A stretch of 64,000 nt of DNA from Flavobacterium ustbae (lineage in GTDB: Bacteria; Bacteroidota; Bacteroidia; Flavobacteriales; Flavobacteriaceae). Both the position numbers and the translations under genes were made by a program. Where the stretch lies: the NCBI RefSeq assembly GCF_003946915.1, contig NZ_RPOC01000015.1, positions 1-64,000 of the forward strand, given 5' to 3'. Of the stretch, positions 8,209-17,477 are shown one piece after another (position 1 is the first letter of the stretch; the number at the start of each line of letters is the position of its first letter). The notes below the pieces were generated by a model, which searched no databases, was not told the origin of the DNA, and saw only the letters and a program-made list of their open reading frames with translations.

Positions 8209-9423
8209 ATGGTATTAATTGTAGACGATATAAGGGCCAATATTATTGCCCTGAAGAAAACATTAGAGCTGCATAATATCGATGTTGATAGTGCCGAATC
8301 TGGAGAAGAAGCTCTCAAAAAAATTCTAAAGACAGATTACTGCCTCATTATCATGGATGTACAAATGCCAGGACTTGACGGCTTTGAGGTAGTAAAAATC
8401 CTTTCTGGAAACCAACGTACAAAAGACATTCCTGTTATTTTTCTTTCGGCACTTAATACGGAAAAAAAATACATCTTTAAAGGCTATGAAACTGGTGCTG
8501 TAGAATACATTACAAAACCTGTAGATAGCGATTTGCTGATACTGAAAGTTAAAACCTTCATTAAAATCTACGAACAGCAAAATGAACTTAAAGCGATGAA
8601 GGATCTGCTTTCTAAAGAAATAAAAATTAGGAAAGAGGCACAGGACAATCTTGAAATCAAAATTGCGGAAAGAACAAAAGAGCTGGTTCAGAAAAATGAA
8701 GAATTGGAGCTCAGAAATCATGAATTACAGCAGTTTTCTTGGGTGGTATCTCACGATTTGAACGAACCTGTCAGAAAAATTCAAATCTTTATCAAAATAA
8801 TAAAAGACCTTTACTTAAAGGCAGACGATAAAGCGGTCGACTATGTAGACCGAACGATTAAGTCGGCAGAAAGAATGCAGACTTTAATTACCGATCTTTT
8901 GGCCTATTCGAGGCTTTCGGCTCAGGTAAAACCTGAAAAAACAGATTTAAATGTAGTGCTACAGGAAGTGCTGGGAGATTTTGATTATCTGATTGAACGC
9001 AAAAATGCTACAATCAAAACAAACGAACTGCCAACAATAGACAGTATTCCGAGTCAGATGCGTCAGGTTTTTCAAAATCTGATAGGAAATGCTCTGAAGT
9101 TTTCTGGAAATGAAGATAAAGCACTTATCGAAATTACTTCTGAAATCATTTTGGAAAAAGCAATTGATAGTCCGACTTCTCCCGACGGTAAATTTTGCAG
9201 AATTACGGTAAAAGATAACGGAATTGGTTTTGACGAAATGTATCTGGATCGAATTTTTATCATATTCCAAAGTTTAAATGACCGCCAATCTTATGAAGGA
9301 ACTGGAATTGGGCTTGCAATTGCCAAAAAAATTATTGATAAACACAACGGAATCATCACAGCTAAAAGTAAACTAGGTGAGGGCGCTAGTTTTATTATTG
9401 TGCTACCTTTAAAATACGAATAA
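8209..9423 (+). CDS. receiver-histidine kinase hybrid (REC-HisKA-HATPase)
   Basis: This 404-residue cytoplasmic protein has an N-terminal receiver (phospho-Asp D50 in IIMDVQMPGLDG, TKP lysine near 104), a coiled coil at about 115-175 (REAQDNLEIKIAERTKEL), then HisKA with His182 in VVSHDLNEPVRKI and HATPase_c with N box FQNLIGNALKFSG, G1 DNGIGFD and G2 GTGIGLAIAKK. A kinase controlled by its own receiver is usually an intermediate or phosphatase node in a relay. An in-frame stop at 8197-8199 fixes the start at or after it, so the ATG at 8209 opens directly on the VLIVDD strand. It is followed after 16 nt by the CHASE3 hybrid kinase. Confidence 0.92.
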   Translation: MVLIVDDIRANIIALKKTLELHNIDVDSAESGEEALKKILKTDYCLIIMDVQMPGLDGFEVVKILSGNQRTKDIPVIFLSALNTEKKYIFKGYETGAVEYITKPVDSDLLILKVKTFIKIYEQQNELKAMKDLLSKEIKIRKEAQDNLEIKIAERTKELVQKNEELELRNHELQQFSWVVSHDLNEPVRKIQIFIKIIKDLYLKADDKAVDYVDRTIKSAERMQTLITDLLAYSRLSAQVKPEKTDLNVVLQEVLGDFDYLIERKNATIKTNELPTIDSIPSQMRQVFQNLIGNALKFSGNEDKALIEITSEIILEKAIDSPTSPDGKFCRITVKDNGIGFDEMYLDRIFIIFQSLNDRQSYEGTGIGLAIAKKIIDKHNGIITAKSKLGEGASFIIVLPLKYE

Positions 9424-9439
9424 AAATAATTTAGAATAT

Positions 9440-12400
9440 ATGAATGGTAATTTTAAAAGAAATTTATTAATCAGTTCGCTTGTTTCACTATTTGTACTTA
9501 CAATTAGTTCTGTTGCTTCGTTTATAAGCATTAAAAGCTTATTAAACAGTAATTTTTGGGTAAATCATACTCAGGATGTAATTTACAATTTAAACGAAGG
9601 TTCATCGATTATTACAGAAGCCCAAACGAGCATGAGGGGATATCTGCTTACGGGAGACGAACAGTTTGTGGATCGATTTACAGATGCTGAAAATAGATCT
9701 AACACTTATTTTGAGAAATTAGATGAACTGACCAATGATAACCCTTCGCAAAAAAAATTACTAGATGAATTACGAGATAAGCGTTCCGGTTTCTTTAAAT
9801 ATTTAAATAATCAGATTGTAAAAAAACGCTTAAGCAAAGAAACTCTTATTTTCGACTTGAATGAAGGGCGAAATATGATGAACGAAATGAGAGCGATCAT
9901 CAAAAAAGTGGAAAGTACAGAACAAAAACTTTTAGAAGAACGCAACTCCAACTCAGAACGTTACGGTACTTACAGTTTGGCTTTAATTGTAGTAGCCTTT
10001 TTTATAGCTTTTCTTATTTCTATTGTTTTTTTAATCAGAATTTTAAAAGATTACAACGAAAGAACTTTATTGCAGAGCGAATTAGAAAGAAAGGACAAAG
10101 ATATAGCTGAAAGACTTCAAGTGATTGGAGGTATTGCGGCGCAAATTACTAAAGGAAATTACGATGTTCAGATCGATGATAGAAAAGCCGACACTTTGGG
10201 CGCTCTTGGGGCTTCTATACATGATATGAAAGACTCGTTAAAAAGTTCTTTCGAATTGCTGACTCAAAAAGAATGGCTTCAAACGGGTGTGGCAACATTG
10301 AATGATAAAATGCTAGGCGAAAAAACCATGCAGAAATTATCTAAAGATATTATAGAATTTTTGTGCCAGTATACCAATGCCAGTGCTGGAGTTTTGTATG
10401 TGGTTGATGGAGAAGAAATGGCAATTTCTGGAGGTTACAGTTATATTCCAAGTAAAAACAGAGAAAGAATTAAAAAGGGCGAGGGCTTAATCGGTCAGGC
10501 AATAGTTTCTGGAAAAATGCTTGAATTGAAAGCAATTGCGTCAGATGATATCCAGATCAATTATGCATTGGGAGAAATTAAACCAACGCATATTGTGGCG
10601 CTTCCGCTAATGGACTTTAAAATTGAAGGAGCAGTCGAATTGGCCAGTATTTATGGTTTTTCTATGCTACATTTAGAATTTTTAAACTTAGTTGCCAACA
10701 ATATCGGAATTGCCTTAAAAGCGACTCAAAATCGTAAACGTGTTTTAGAACTTTTAGAAGAAACCAAATCGCAGTCAGAAGAATTACAGATTCAGCACAG
10801 CGAATTGGAAGCTATAAATGCGGAATTGGAAGCGCAAACCGAAAAACTGCAAGCTTCGGAAGAAGAACTTCGCGTGCAGCAGGAAGAATTGGAGCAGACC
10901 AACGAAGAACTATCGGAAAGAAGTGTTTTATTGGAAGAAAAAAACACAGAAATTCAGAAGAAATCGGAGGCTTTAGAATTAACTACACGCTACAAATCGG
11001 AATTCTTAGCCAATATGTCGCACGAGCTAAGAACACCGCTAAATTCGATTTTATTATTGAGCCGTTTGCTGTCTGAAAATAACAACGAAACGATGAATAA
11101 TGAAGAAATTGAATTTGCAAAAGTAATTCAGAGTTCAGGAAACAGTTTGTTAGGATTGATTGATGAAATTCTAGATTTATCTAAAATTGAAGCCGGTAAA
11201 ATGGATTTGGAGTTCTTGGATGTTTCAACAAAAGAAATTACAGACAGTCTTCATAATTTGTTTTATCTAATTGCAAAGGAGAAGAATATCAACTTTGAGA
11301 TTATTGCAAAAGATGCGCCAATCGTTATTAAAACAGATAAAATGCGTTTGGAGCAGATTCTGAAAAATCTGATTTCGAATGCTATTAAATTTACAGAAAA
11401 AGGAACGGTAAGTCTTGAAATAAAAGTAAATACAGAAAATGACAAGGAGATTTGTTTTATTGTAAAAGACACAGGAATCGGAATTCCGTTAGAAAAACAG
11501 CCTCTTATTTTTGAAGCTTTCCAGCAAGCAGACGGTTCTACAAAACGCAAATACGGAGGTACAGGTTTAGGATTATCAATTAGCCGTGAGCTAGCAAAAC
11601 TGCTTCGAGGAGAAATTGTATTGCATAGTAAAGTAAATGAAGGAAGTACATTTACGTTATGTCTTCCGGTTTTAGGCATGGCTTTGAATAAAGTTTCGGT
11701 TAATACTAAAGAGGAAGAAGAAGTTTTTGAAGAAGTTAGGGAAGAAACAGATAACAAACCAAAATACATCAGTCAGATCGTGCCAGAAGAGATCGAAGAC
11801 GACAGAGATTCGATTGTAGAAGGCGATAAAGTAATTTTGATTGTAGAAGACGATATTAGCTTTGCTAAATCGCTGTTGGCTTTTACACAGAAAAAAGGCT
11901 ATAAAGGCGTTGTTGCAGTAAGAGGAGATTACGCCTTGAATTTTGCTTTAATCTACAAACCGATCGGAATTTTATTAGATATTGAGCTGCCAATTAAGAG
12001 TGGCTGGCAGGTTTTAGAAGAATTGAAAAATAATTCTCAAACCAAACACATTTCGGTACACATTATGTCATCGCACAAACTGAAGCAGGAAAGTCTGCTG
12101 AAAGGAGCTGTAGATTTCTTAGACAAGCCAGTGGCATTTGACAAAATTCCAGAAGTATTTACGCGTATTGAGCACATTATAAACAAAGAAGCCCAAAAGG
12201 TTTTAATTATTGAAGACAATCCTAAACATGCAAAAGCGCTTGCTTATTTCTTAGAAACTTACAGCATTAATTCTGAAATTAAGAGTGAAGTTTCGGCAGG
12301 ATTATCGGCTTTAGGCAAAGAAGAAGTAGATTGCGTGATTTTGGATATGGGAATTCCAGATAAACAAGCTTATGAAATTCTAGATGGCGTAAAGAAAAGT

Positions 12401-13006
12401 CCAGGATTAGAAAATTTACCAGTAATTGTTTTTACAGGAAAGAGTTTGTCTATTAAAGAAGAATTAAAGATTAGAAAATATGCCGATTCTATTATTGTAA
12501 AAACGGCACATTCGTACCAAAGAATGCTTGATGAGGTTTCGCTTTTCCTTCATTTGGTAGAAGAAAAGAAAGAAGGAAATACCAAAAAAGAAAACTATAA
12601 AAAACTGAATTCGCTAAATAATATTTTGTTTGAGAAAAAAGTATTAATTGTAGACGATGATGTACGAAATATATATTCGCTTTCAAAAGCTTTAGAAGCA
12701 TTTAAAATGAATGTAATTACGGCTTTTGACGGGAAAGAAGCTATTAAAATTTTAGATGAAAATCCAGATACAGATGTCGTATTGTTAGATATGATGATGC
12801 CAAATATGGATGGTTATGAAACAGCCGAAAAGATAAGAAGTAATCCTAAATTCCTTAACTTAGCGGTAATTGCCGTAACAGCCAAAGCTATGACTGGAGA
12901 CAGAGAGAAATGTATTAAGGCGGGAGCGTCAGATTATATTACCAAACCTGTCGATGTAGACCAGCTGTTATCATTACTGAGAGTGTGGCTATATGATAAA
13001 ATCTAA
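9440..13006 (+). CDS. CHASE3-GAF hybrid kinase with three receivers
   Basis: This 1188-residue inner-membrane sensor has TM1 at about 8-30, a periplasmic four-helix CHASE3 domain with the MRGYLLTGDEQF motif (about 60-75), TM2 at about 178-200 and a HAMP-like linker. A GAF domain (about 285-430) and a long coiled coil (about 440-545) follow. The kinase core has His in NMSHELRTPLNSI, N box LKNLISNAIKFTEKG, G1 DTGIGIP and G2 GGTGLGLSISRE. Three receivers close the protein: LLDIELPIKSGW (first), ILDMGIPDKQAY (second, with an unusual loop after Asp) and LLDMMMPNMDGY (third, canonical). This architecture is common in Bacteroidota beside CheB/CheR. The signal is unknown. Confidence 0.93.
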   Translation: MNGNFKRNLLISSLVSLFVLTISSVASFISIKSLLNSNFWVNHTQDVIYNLNEGSSIITEAQTSMRGYLLTGDEQFVDRFTDAENRSNTYFEKLDELTNDNPSQKKLLDELRDKRSGFFKYLNNQIVKKRLSKETLIFDLNEGRNMMNEMRAIIKKVESTEQKLLEERNSNSERYGTYSLALIVVAFFIAFLISIVFLIRILKDYNERTLLQSELERKDKDIAERLQVIGGIAAQITKGNYDVQIDDRKADTLGALGASIHDMKDSLKSSFELLTQKEWLQTGVATLNDKMLGEKTMQKLSKDIIEFLCQYTNASAGVLYVVDGEEMAISGGYSYIPSKNRERIKKGEGLIGQAIVSGKMLELKAIASDDIQINYALGEIKPTHIVALPLMDFKIEGAVELASIYGFSMLHLEFLNLVANNIGIALKATQNRKRVLELLEETKSQSEELQIQHSELEAINAELEAQTEKLQASEEELRVQQEELEQTNEELSERSVLLEEKNTEIQKKSEALELTTRYKSEFLANMSHELRTPLNSILLLSRLLSENNNETMNNEEIEFAKVIQSSGNSLLGLIDEILDLSKIEAGKMDLEFLDVSTKEITDSLHNLFYLIAKEKNINFEIIAKDAPIVIKTDKMRLEQILKNLISNAIKFTEKGTVSLEIKVNTENDKEICFIVKDTGIGIPLEKQPLIFEAFQQADGSTKRKYGGTGLGLSISRELAKLLRGEIVLHSKVNEGSTFTLCLPVLGMALNKVSVNTKEEEEVFEEVREETDNKPKYISQIVPEEIEDDRDSIVEGDKVILIVEDDISFAKSLLAFTQKKGYKGVVAVRGDYALNFALIYKPIGILLDIELPIKSGWQVLEELKNNSQTKHISVHIMSSHKLKQESLLKGAVDFLDKPVAFDKIPEVFTRIEHIINKEAQKVLIIEDNPKHAKALAYFLETYSINSEIKSEVSAGLSALGKEEVDCVILDMGIPDKQAYEILDGVKKSPGLENLPVIVFTGKSLSIKEELKIRKYADSIIVKTAHSYQRMLDEVSLFLHLVEEKKEGNTKKENYKKLNSLNNILFEKKVLIVDDDVRNIYSLSKALEAFKMNVITAFDGKEAIKILDENPDTDVVLLDMMMPNMDGYETAEKIRSNPKFLNLAVIAVTAKAMTGDREKCIKAGASDYITKPVDVDQLLSLLRVWLYDKI

Positions 13007-13022
13007 TTGTAAAAAGCTGTAA

Positions 13023-13388
13023 ATGGGAAAAAAACGTATATTGATAGTAGACGATGATTCTAGAAATATTTTTGCTTTGGTAAATACCTTAAAAGCAAAA
13101 TCGTATGACTGTATATCATGTCTAAGCGCCGAAGAAGCTCTAAAAATATTAAAAGAAGACTCGTCGATAGATGCAGTCTTAATAGATATGATGATGCCAG
13201 AAATGGATGGTTATGAAGCTATTCCGCTAATAAAAGAAATTCCGTCACAAGAATCGACATTGGTGGTTGCTGTAACTGCACAGGCAATGTCGGGAGATAA
13301 AGAAAAATGTATAGAAGCAGGAGCAGATGCCTACATCTCTAAACCAGTAGATGTTGATAAATTACTTCGGATTTTAGGAGAAATTTAA
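13023..13388 (+). CDS. single-domain response regulator
   Basis: This 121-residue receiver consists of IVDDDSRNI at the acidic pocket, Asp55 in LIDMMMPEMDGY and ISKPVD at the end. It is very similar in sequence to the last receiver of the preceding kinase (shared VDDD-R-NI start, MMMP-MDGYE and GASDY/GADAY-ITKPVD-type end), which suggests duplication of that domain. It sits 16 nt after the kinase and 7 nt before cheR, so all are in one operon. Likely role: terminal or intermediate phosphate acceptor. Confidence 0.92.
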   Translation: MGKKRILIVDDDSRNIFALVNTLKAKSYDCISCLSAEEALKILKEDSSIDAVLIDMMMPEMDGYEAIPLIKEIPSQESTLVVAVTAQAMSGDKEKCIEAGADAYISKPVDVDKLLRILGEI

Positions 13389-13395
13389 ATGAATT

Positions 13396-14208
13396 ATGAT
13401 TGAAGATATTGAATTAGAAACCCTTATAAATGATGTTTACGAATATTATGGTTTTGATTTTGGAAGTTATTCAAGAGCTTCACTGAAAAGGCGAGTAAAC
13501 CGTGTTTTTTATTTAGATGGGTTTAAAGATTTTCCTGATTTTTTATCTAAAGTCCGTACCGATCCAGAATATTGCAAAAGAATGATTGACGAAATTACGG
13601 TTAACGTAACCGAGATGTTTCGCGATCCGTCATTTTATCTTACACTTAGAAAAGAAATTCTTCCCTTATTAGGAACCAAACCCTTTATCCGTATCTGGCA
13701 TGCAGGATGTTCTACAGGAGAAGAAGTATATTCTATGGCCATTATGCTAAAAGAAGCTGGTTTGCTGCATAAATCGATTTTGTATGCAACAGACATCAAT
13801 ACAACTGTTCTAGAAACAGCCAAAAGCGGCATTTTTCCGCTGAGAATGATAAAAGATTATGCAGATAATTATCGCGATTCGGGAGGTCAGCAAGATTTCT
13901 CAGATTATTATATTGCCAATTATGGTTTTGCGAAGTTTAACGAAAGTCTTTCAGAAAAAATGGTTTTTTCGCAGCACAATTTGGTTTCAGACACCTCTTT
14001 TAATGAGTTTGATCTCATTTTGTGCCGTAATGTTTTAATTTATTTTGATAATAATCTGCAAAAAAGAGTCGTTAATTTATTTGATGACAGTTTAGCTGTT
14101 TTAGGTTTTTTGGCGCTAGGAACAAAGGAAACTATAAAATATTCTATATCTCAAACCAAATATAAACAATTTGCTAAAGAGAAAATATGGAGAAAAATAA
14201 AAGAGTAA
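13396..14208 (+). CDS. cheR: CheR-type protein-glutamate methyltransferase
   Basis: This 270-residue protein has the CheR N-terminal helical domain (about 1-60; SRASLKRRVNRVF) and the SAM-binding domain with motif I WHAGCSTGEEVYS (about 97-110), the acidic motif YATDINTTVL and the conserved LCRNVLIYFDN (about 208-218). It should methylate glutamates on a receptor using SAM. No chemoreceptor or CheA/CheW gene is in the window, so the methylated substrate may be the CHASE3 kinase or an unlinked protein. It overlaps cheB by 22 nt, indicating translational coupling. Confidence 0.92.
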   Translation: MIEDIELETLINDVYEYYGFDFGSYSRASLKRRVNRVFYLDGFKDFPDFLSKVRTDPEYCKRMIDEITVNVTEMFRDPSFYLTLRKEILPLLGTKPFIRIWHAGCSTGEEVYSMAIMLKEAGLLHKSILYATDINTTVLETAKSGIFPLRMIKDYADNYRDSGGQQDFSDYYIANYGFAKFNESLSEKMVFSQHNLVSDTSFNEFDLILCRNVLIYFDNNLQKRVVNLFDDSLAVLGFLALGTKETIKYSISQTKYKQFAKEKIWRKIKE

Positions 14209-14777
14209 CAAATTGTAAAGTAGTTATAATTGGCGGTTCGGCAGGAAGTTTACAGGCATTATTGCAAATTTTGCCCTTTGTTGAAAAACCTGTTTCTTTT
14301 GCCATTGTAATTGTAGTGCACAGAAAACACTCAGACGAACAAACCTTAGAGAGTTTAATTGCTTTAAAGTCGAAAGTAATAGTTAAAGATGTAGAAGATA
14401 AAGTTAAACTGGAATCGGGATATATTTATATAGCGCCTTCAAACTATCATTTACTATTTGAAAGAAATGAAACGCTTTCATTAGACACTTCAGAAAAAAT
14501 AAACTACAGCAGACCAAGCATTGATGTTTCTTTTGAATCTGCTGCAGAAATATACGGTGATCAGTTGGTCGGAATATTGCTTTCGGGTTCTAATTCTGAC
14601 GGAACAGTAGGGTTAAAAGCCATTCAAACAGCAGGCGGAATTACAGTTGTTCAAAATCCGCTTTCTGCAGAAATGTCATTTATGCCTAATAATGCTATTT
14701 TGCATACCCATCCAGATTATATTTTAAGTACAGATGAAATTCTTGAATTTTTAAAAGACATTAATAAAGAAGAATAA
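14187..14777 (+). CDS. cheB: CheB-type methylesterase domain protein
   Basis: This 196-residue stand-alone CheB catalytic domain lacks the usual receiver. The triad is recognisable: Ser17 in IIGGSAGS, His in IVVHRKHSDE (about 50) and Asp in LSGSNSDGTVG (about 135). It would demethylate or deamidate the CheR substrate. Loss of the receiver means activity cannot be controlled by direct phosphorylation, so it probably depends on protein contacts with the operon's receivers (inference). The ATG lies inside the cheR 3' end. Confidence 0.92.
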   Translation: MEKNKRVTNCKVVIIGGSAGSLQALLQILPFVEKPVSFAIVIVVHRKHSDEQTLESLIALKSKVIVKDVEDKVKLESGYIYIAPSNYHLLFERNETLSLDTSEKINYSRPSIDVSFESAAEIYGDQLVGILLSGSNSDGTVGLKAIQTAGGITVVQNPLSAEMSFMPNNAILHTHPDYILSTDEILEFLKDINKEE

Positions 14778-14821
14778 GCTTTAGCAGAACGCACATAAAG
14801 TCGCTTGAAATAATCATAAGT

Positions 14822-15583
14822 TTATTTCTCGTCTTCGGGCAAGATCACTTTATTGATTTCGGCTTCTTTTTCGGCTTTTTTTCGTGCCGCTTTTCCTTTT
14901 CCAATCGGAATTCCTGCGGTTAGATACAAAGATCTATTGTATTGAATAGGAGTGGTGTCACCTTTTAAAAGAGGGACCAGACCATAATAATATTGAAGTG
15001 TAATATTAAGGCCATTGCCAACATTAAAATGATAACCAACTCCAGCTGCTAGACCAGCATCGATTACATGAATTTGATCGCGAATCGTCTTTTTATAGGT
15101 TACATCATCCTTGTCAACTTCTTTAGTGAATTTATCAAAAGCAGTCGCCAAAAGTCCGAATTGCGGACCGGCTTTGACATAGATTCTGTTTTTAAACTGA
15201 TATTTAAGTAAGATAGGCACATTAAAATAGCGAATTTCGCGATCTACTTTTCCACCAGAAAATGTTTCGTCCAAACCTTCATCATTTAGCGAATAAACAG
15301 GAATATCATGAGCGCCCATTGGAGATTTTACAATAACACCAGTATTAATCATCCAAGCTGGATTTTTTCGGGAGCGAATATCAAAATAAAAACCAAGATT
15401 GAATCCCACATTGCTTCCATTAGATTCCTGATTGGAAATAGTAGAAAAGTTTGTGCCGCCTTCCAATCCAAACTCTAAAAAAGGAGAATTGAGTTTGTCT
15501 CCAAAAATTAAGGAAATCAAAACCTGAGATTGCAGCTGATTGATGCAAAACAGCATGAAAAGTACAATTAAACCCTTTTTCAT
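14822..15583 (-). CDS. outer-membrane beta-barrel protein (PorT-like)
   Basis: This 253-residue protein has a signal peptide (KKGLIVLFMLFCINQLQSQ, cleaved near residue 20) and amphipathic strands typical of the PorT/OmpW-like 'outer membrane beta-barrel' family, for example the FGLEGGTNFSTIS start and FNVPILLKYQFK-type strand. The C-terminal 30 residues are unusually charged (KGKAARKKAEKEAE), so the tail should sit on one side of the membrane outside the barrel. It lies 10 nt from the next upstream gene on the same strand, forming a two-gene unit. Function unknown beyond location. Confidence 0.8.
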   Translation of the reverse strand: MKKGLIVLFMLFCINQLQSQVLISLIFGDKLNSPFLEFGLEGGTNFSTISNQESNGSNVGFNLGFYFDIRSRKNPAWMINTGVIVKSPMGAHDIPVYSLNDEGLDETFSGGKVDREIRYFNVPILLKYQFKNRIYVKAGPQFGLLATAFDKFTKEVDKDDVTYKKTIRDQIHVIDAGLAAGVGYHFNVGNGLNITLQYYYGLVPLLKGDTTPIQYNRSLYLTAGIPIGKGKAARKKAEKEAEINKVILPEDEK

Positions 15584-15593
15584 ATAGTCTCAT

Positions 15594-16715
15594 TTATAGT
15601 CCAAAACGATACTGAATACCTCCTAATGCCTGCGTGCGGCTTCCTAAGAAACCAGCTTCAACTCTAAACATAATGTGTTTGTTGTATTGAAATTGAGATC
15701 CTATGATGAAATTCCACATGTCTTTTGGCTTTTTATGAAGAGAATATTGTACAGAAGAATTATCTGCAGTACTTAAAGCGCCATCTAAAGTCGCCAAGAA
15801 ATTCCCAGCGCTTTCTAAAGCTCTGTTAGCAGTATTATGTTTGACAACATTTGCCGGATTTTTTTGTTCTGTCGGAGTAAGTCCTGCCCACCAAGTATCA
15901 ACTTTCTGCTGATTTTCAGAAACTTTTTCAAGACCATTATCAACCTTTGTCTGAGCATTTGTTAAATCAAAAATGTCCGAAAGTGGAATATTTCCATTGG
16001 TATCACCATTAATATGCACCCTGAATGCTCCAACCCAGACAGCAATATTTTTTTCGGGATCATGCAATTTAAATGTTTTACCCAAACGCGGACCAAAAAC
16101 ATAAGAAAAAGCGGGTTTGTCGAGTGAACTAATATCGGTCCAAGCCATATTCATGTCTAGAGCCAGCCATCCTCCTCCAATACCAACCGTTGGTGTCATT
16201 CCAAAACCAAAAGTAGTAGCATTGAAATTTGCTTTTGTACTAAAATTTGCAACTTCCGACCAGTTATTATCTGCATCTGGAATATAGATTCCAGCATTAA
16301 TTTTGGTTGCTGTATTGGCTTTTCCGAAAATTCCATAAATATTTAAAAAAGGAAGCAGCCAAATATCAGGGCGAATGGTTAGCGCGCCCGCTTCTACAGA
16401 AGATTTATCAAAACGAACAATTTCGTCCAAATTATACAATGGTCCATTATTAAAACCAACTTCCAAATCGTTAATTACAATTTCAGAATCCTGCCAAAAA
16501 TAATTTATGGAGAGTCCCGCAGAATACGGAAGTTTATATCCTTTTTGAGCGACTTTTTCTCCCCAGATGGGTAAGGCGTAGGGATAATTGGCAATTTTTA
16601 AACTATCTTTTAATACTTCATTTTTTTTTCCGACAACTTTTTCGGTGTAGACCTGTGCAGAAATTTGCAAGCTGTAAAGGAATAATAAGGCTGATATTAG
16701 TGAATTACATTTCAT
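15594..16715 (-). CDS. exported outer-membrane protein of unknown function
   Basis: This 373-residue protein begins with a signal peptide (KCNSLISALLFLYSLQISAQ, cleaved after AQ). The body alternates aromatic and glycine residues as in a barrel (GFGMTPTVGIGGGWLALDM), and the C-terminus ends in GGIQYRFGL with a terminal aromatic near the end, consistent with outer-membrane insertion by the BAM complex. A hydrophilic helical stretch at about 245-310 (KVDNGLEKVSENQQKVDTWW) is probably an external or periplasmic domain. I do not recognise the family with certainty. It is the first gene of the pair with the PorT-like protein. Confidence 0.7.
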   Translation of the reverse strand: MKCNSLISALLFLYSLQISAQVYTEKVVGKKNEVLKDSLKIANYPYALPIWGEKVAQKGYKLPYSAGLSINYFWQDSEIVINDLEVGFNNGPLYNLDEIVRFDKSSVEAGALTIRPDIWLLPFLNIYGIFGKANTATKINAGIYIPDADNNWSEVANFSTKANFNATTFGFGMTPTVGIGGGWLALDMNMAWTDISSLDKPAFSYVFGPRLGKTFKLHDPEKNIAVWVGAFRVHINGDTNGNIPLSDIFDLTNAQTKVDNGLEKVSENQQKVDTWWAGLTPTEQKNPANVVKHNTANRALESAGNFLATLDGALSTADNSSVQYSLHKKPKDMWNFIIGSQFQYNKHIMFRVEAGFLGSRTQALGGIQYRFGL

Positions 16716-17031
16716 TATTATAACTGTTATAAAATTAATTAATAAAACTGTGTAAATAAAATCTGTACTAATGTATTCTAAGTAAATTCGAGGCTTATTC
16801 TGATTTTAAGGTGTATATGAAAATTTAAATGGTTTAAAAGTTGGATTAATTTGTGCTGTTTATAATGTTAAAGTTAACTCTTTTTTTTTAACATTTAATT
16901 TTTTTTTGAATAAAGTGATTTTGTAATTAAAAGCATATCAATCACTTTAGCTAAAAGATAAGCTTTTATATTTTAATTCATTTTTAAGAATAATAGTTTT
17001 CCAAAAAGAATAAAGTTGTATTTTTACAGCT
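16716..17031. other. divergent promoter region, AT-rich
   Basis: This 316-nt gap lies between the outer-membrane pair and the metal-efflux locus. A near-match to the -7 element (TATTTTTA at about 17019-17026) precedes the GTG start at 17032. GTTAAAGTTAAC and a T8 run lie near 16870-16890. I see no strong operator. Confidence 0.4.
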
Positions 17032-17355
17032 GTGAAATGGATAACAGTCATATTATCAATTTACCTAATGGCACTTTCTAATATGCCTTGTACAGATATG
17101 GAAGTCAATAGCGCTATGCACAAAACAGCGCAATTTGCTTCAGAAGACAACCATACTCACGATAAAGACAATGATTTATGTTCTCCGTTTTGCGCCTGCA
17201 ATTGCTGTGGCGCACAGGTTTTAAGTTATCAGTCTGCTGTAAGTTTTGAATTTCCTAAAACTTACCATCAAATTTCAATTTCTTTACCCAATTACAATTC
17301 TGTTTTTATTTCCAATTTCTACGGAAGTATTTGGCAGCCCCCTCAAATAGCATAA
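17032..17355 (+). CDS. small exported Cys/His-rich protein (DUF6660-like)
   Basis: This 107-residue protein starts with GTG and a signal peptide (KWITVILSIYLMALSNM). The mature part carries metal-ligand-type residues: an H-rich NHTHDKDNDLC segment and the cluster CSPFCACNCCG (about 52-62, five Cys). The protein ends in WQPPQIA. Proteins of this kind sit just upstream of CzcA-type pumps in flavobacteria and I believe they are the DUF6660 family. A periplasmic metal-sensing or metal-handing role is inferred from position and residues. The nearby ATG at 17037 is out of frame, which supports the GTG. Confidence 0.7.
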   Translation: MKWITVILSIYLMALSNMPCTDMEVNSAMHKTAQFASEDNHTHDKDNDLCSPFCACNCCGAQVLSYQSAVSFEFPKTYHQISISLPNYNSVFISNFYGSIWQPPQIA

Positions 17356-17363
17356 TGATTATG

Positions 17364-17401
17364 CCTGTGAAGTTTCGATAACTGTCGGAATCGAAAACAG
17401 G
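17364..17401 (+). promoter_or_regulatory. leader hairpin before czcA
   Basis: CCTGT (17364-17368) pairs with ACAGG (17397-17401), and GTTTCGAT (17372-17379) pairs with ATCGAAAAC (17390-17398, partial overlap). The result is a broken stem of about 12 bp between the small Cys/His-rich gene and czcA. There is no T-run, so it is not an obvious terminator. It could stabilise or attenuate the czcA message. Confidence 0.35.
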
Positions 17402-17477
17402 CTAGAGAATTGTGGGCTTTCCACATATTTACAGACAATCTAATTGTCTAATTTCTCACGTCATTATATATCCAAAA

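Noticed and set aside
17412..17477. Upstream start for czcA adding 22 residues
   Set aside because: The extra residues lie after the leader hairpin and do not resemble an RND N-terminus. The ATG at 17478 gives the standard family start.
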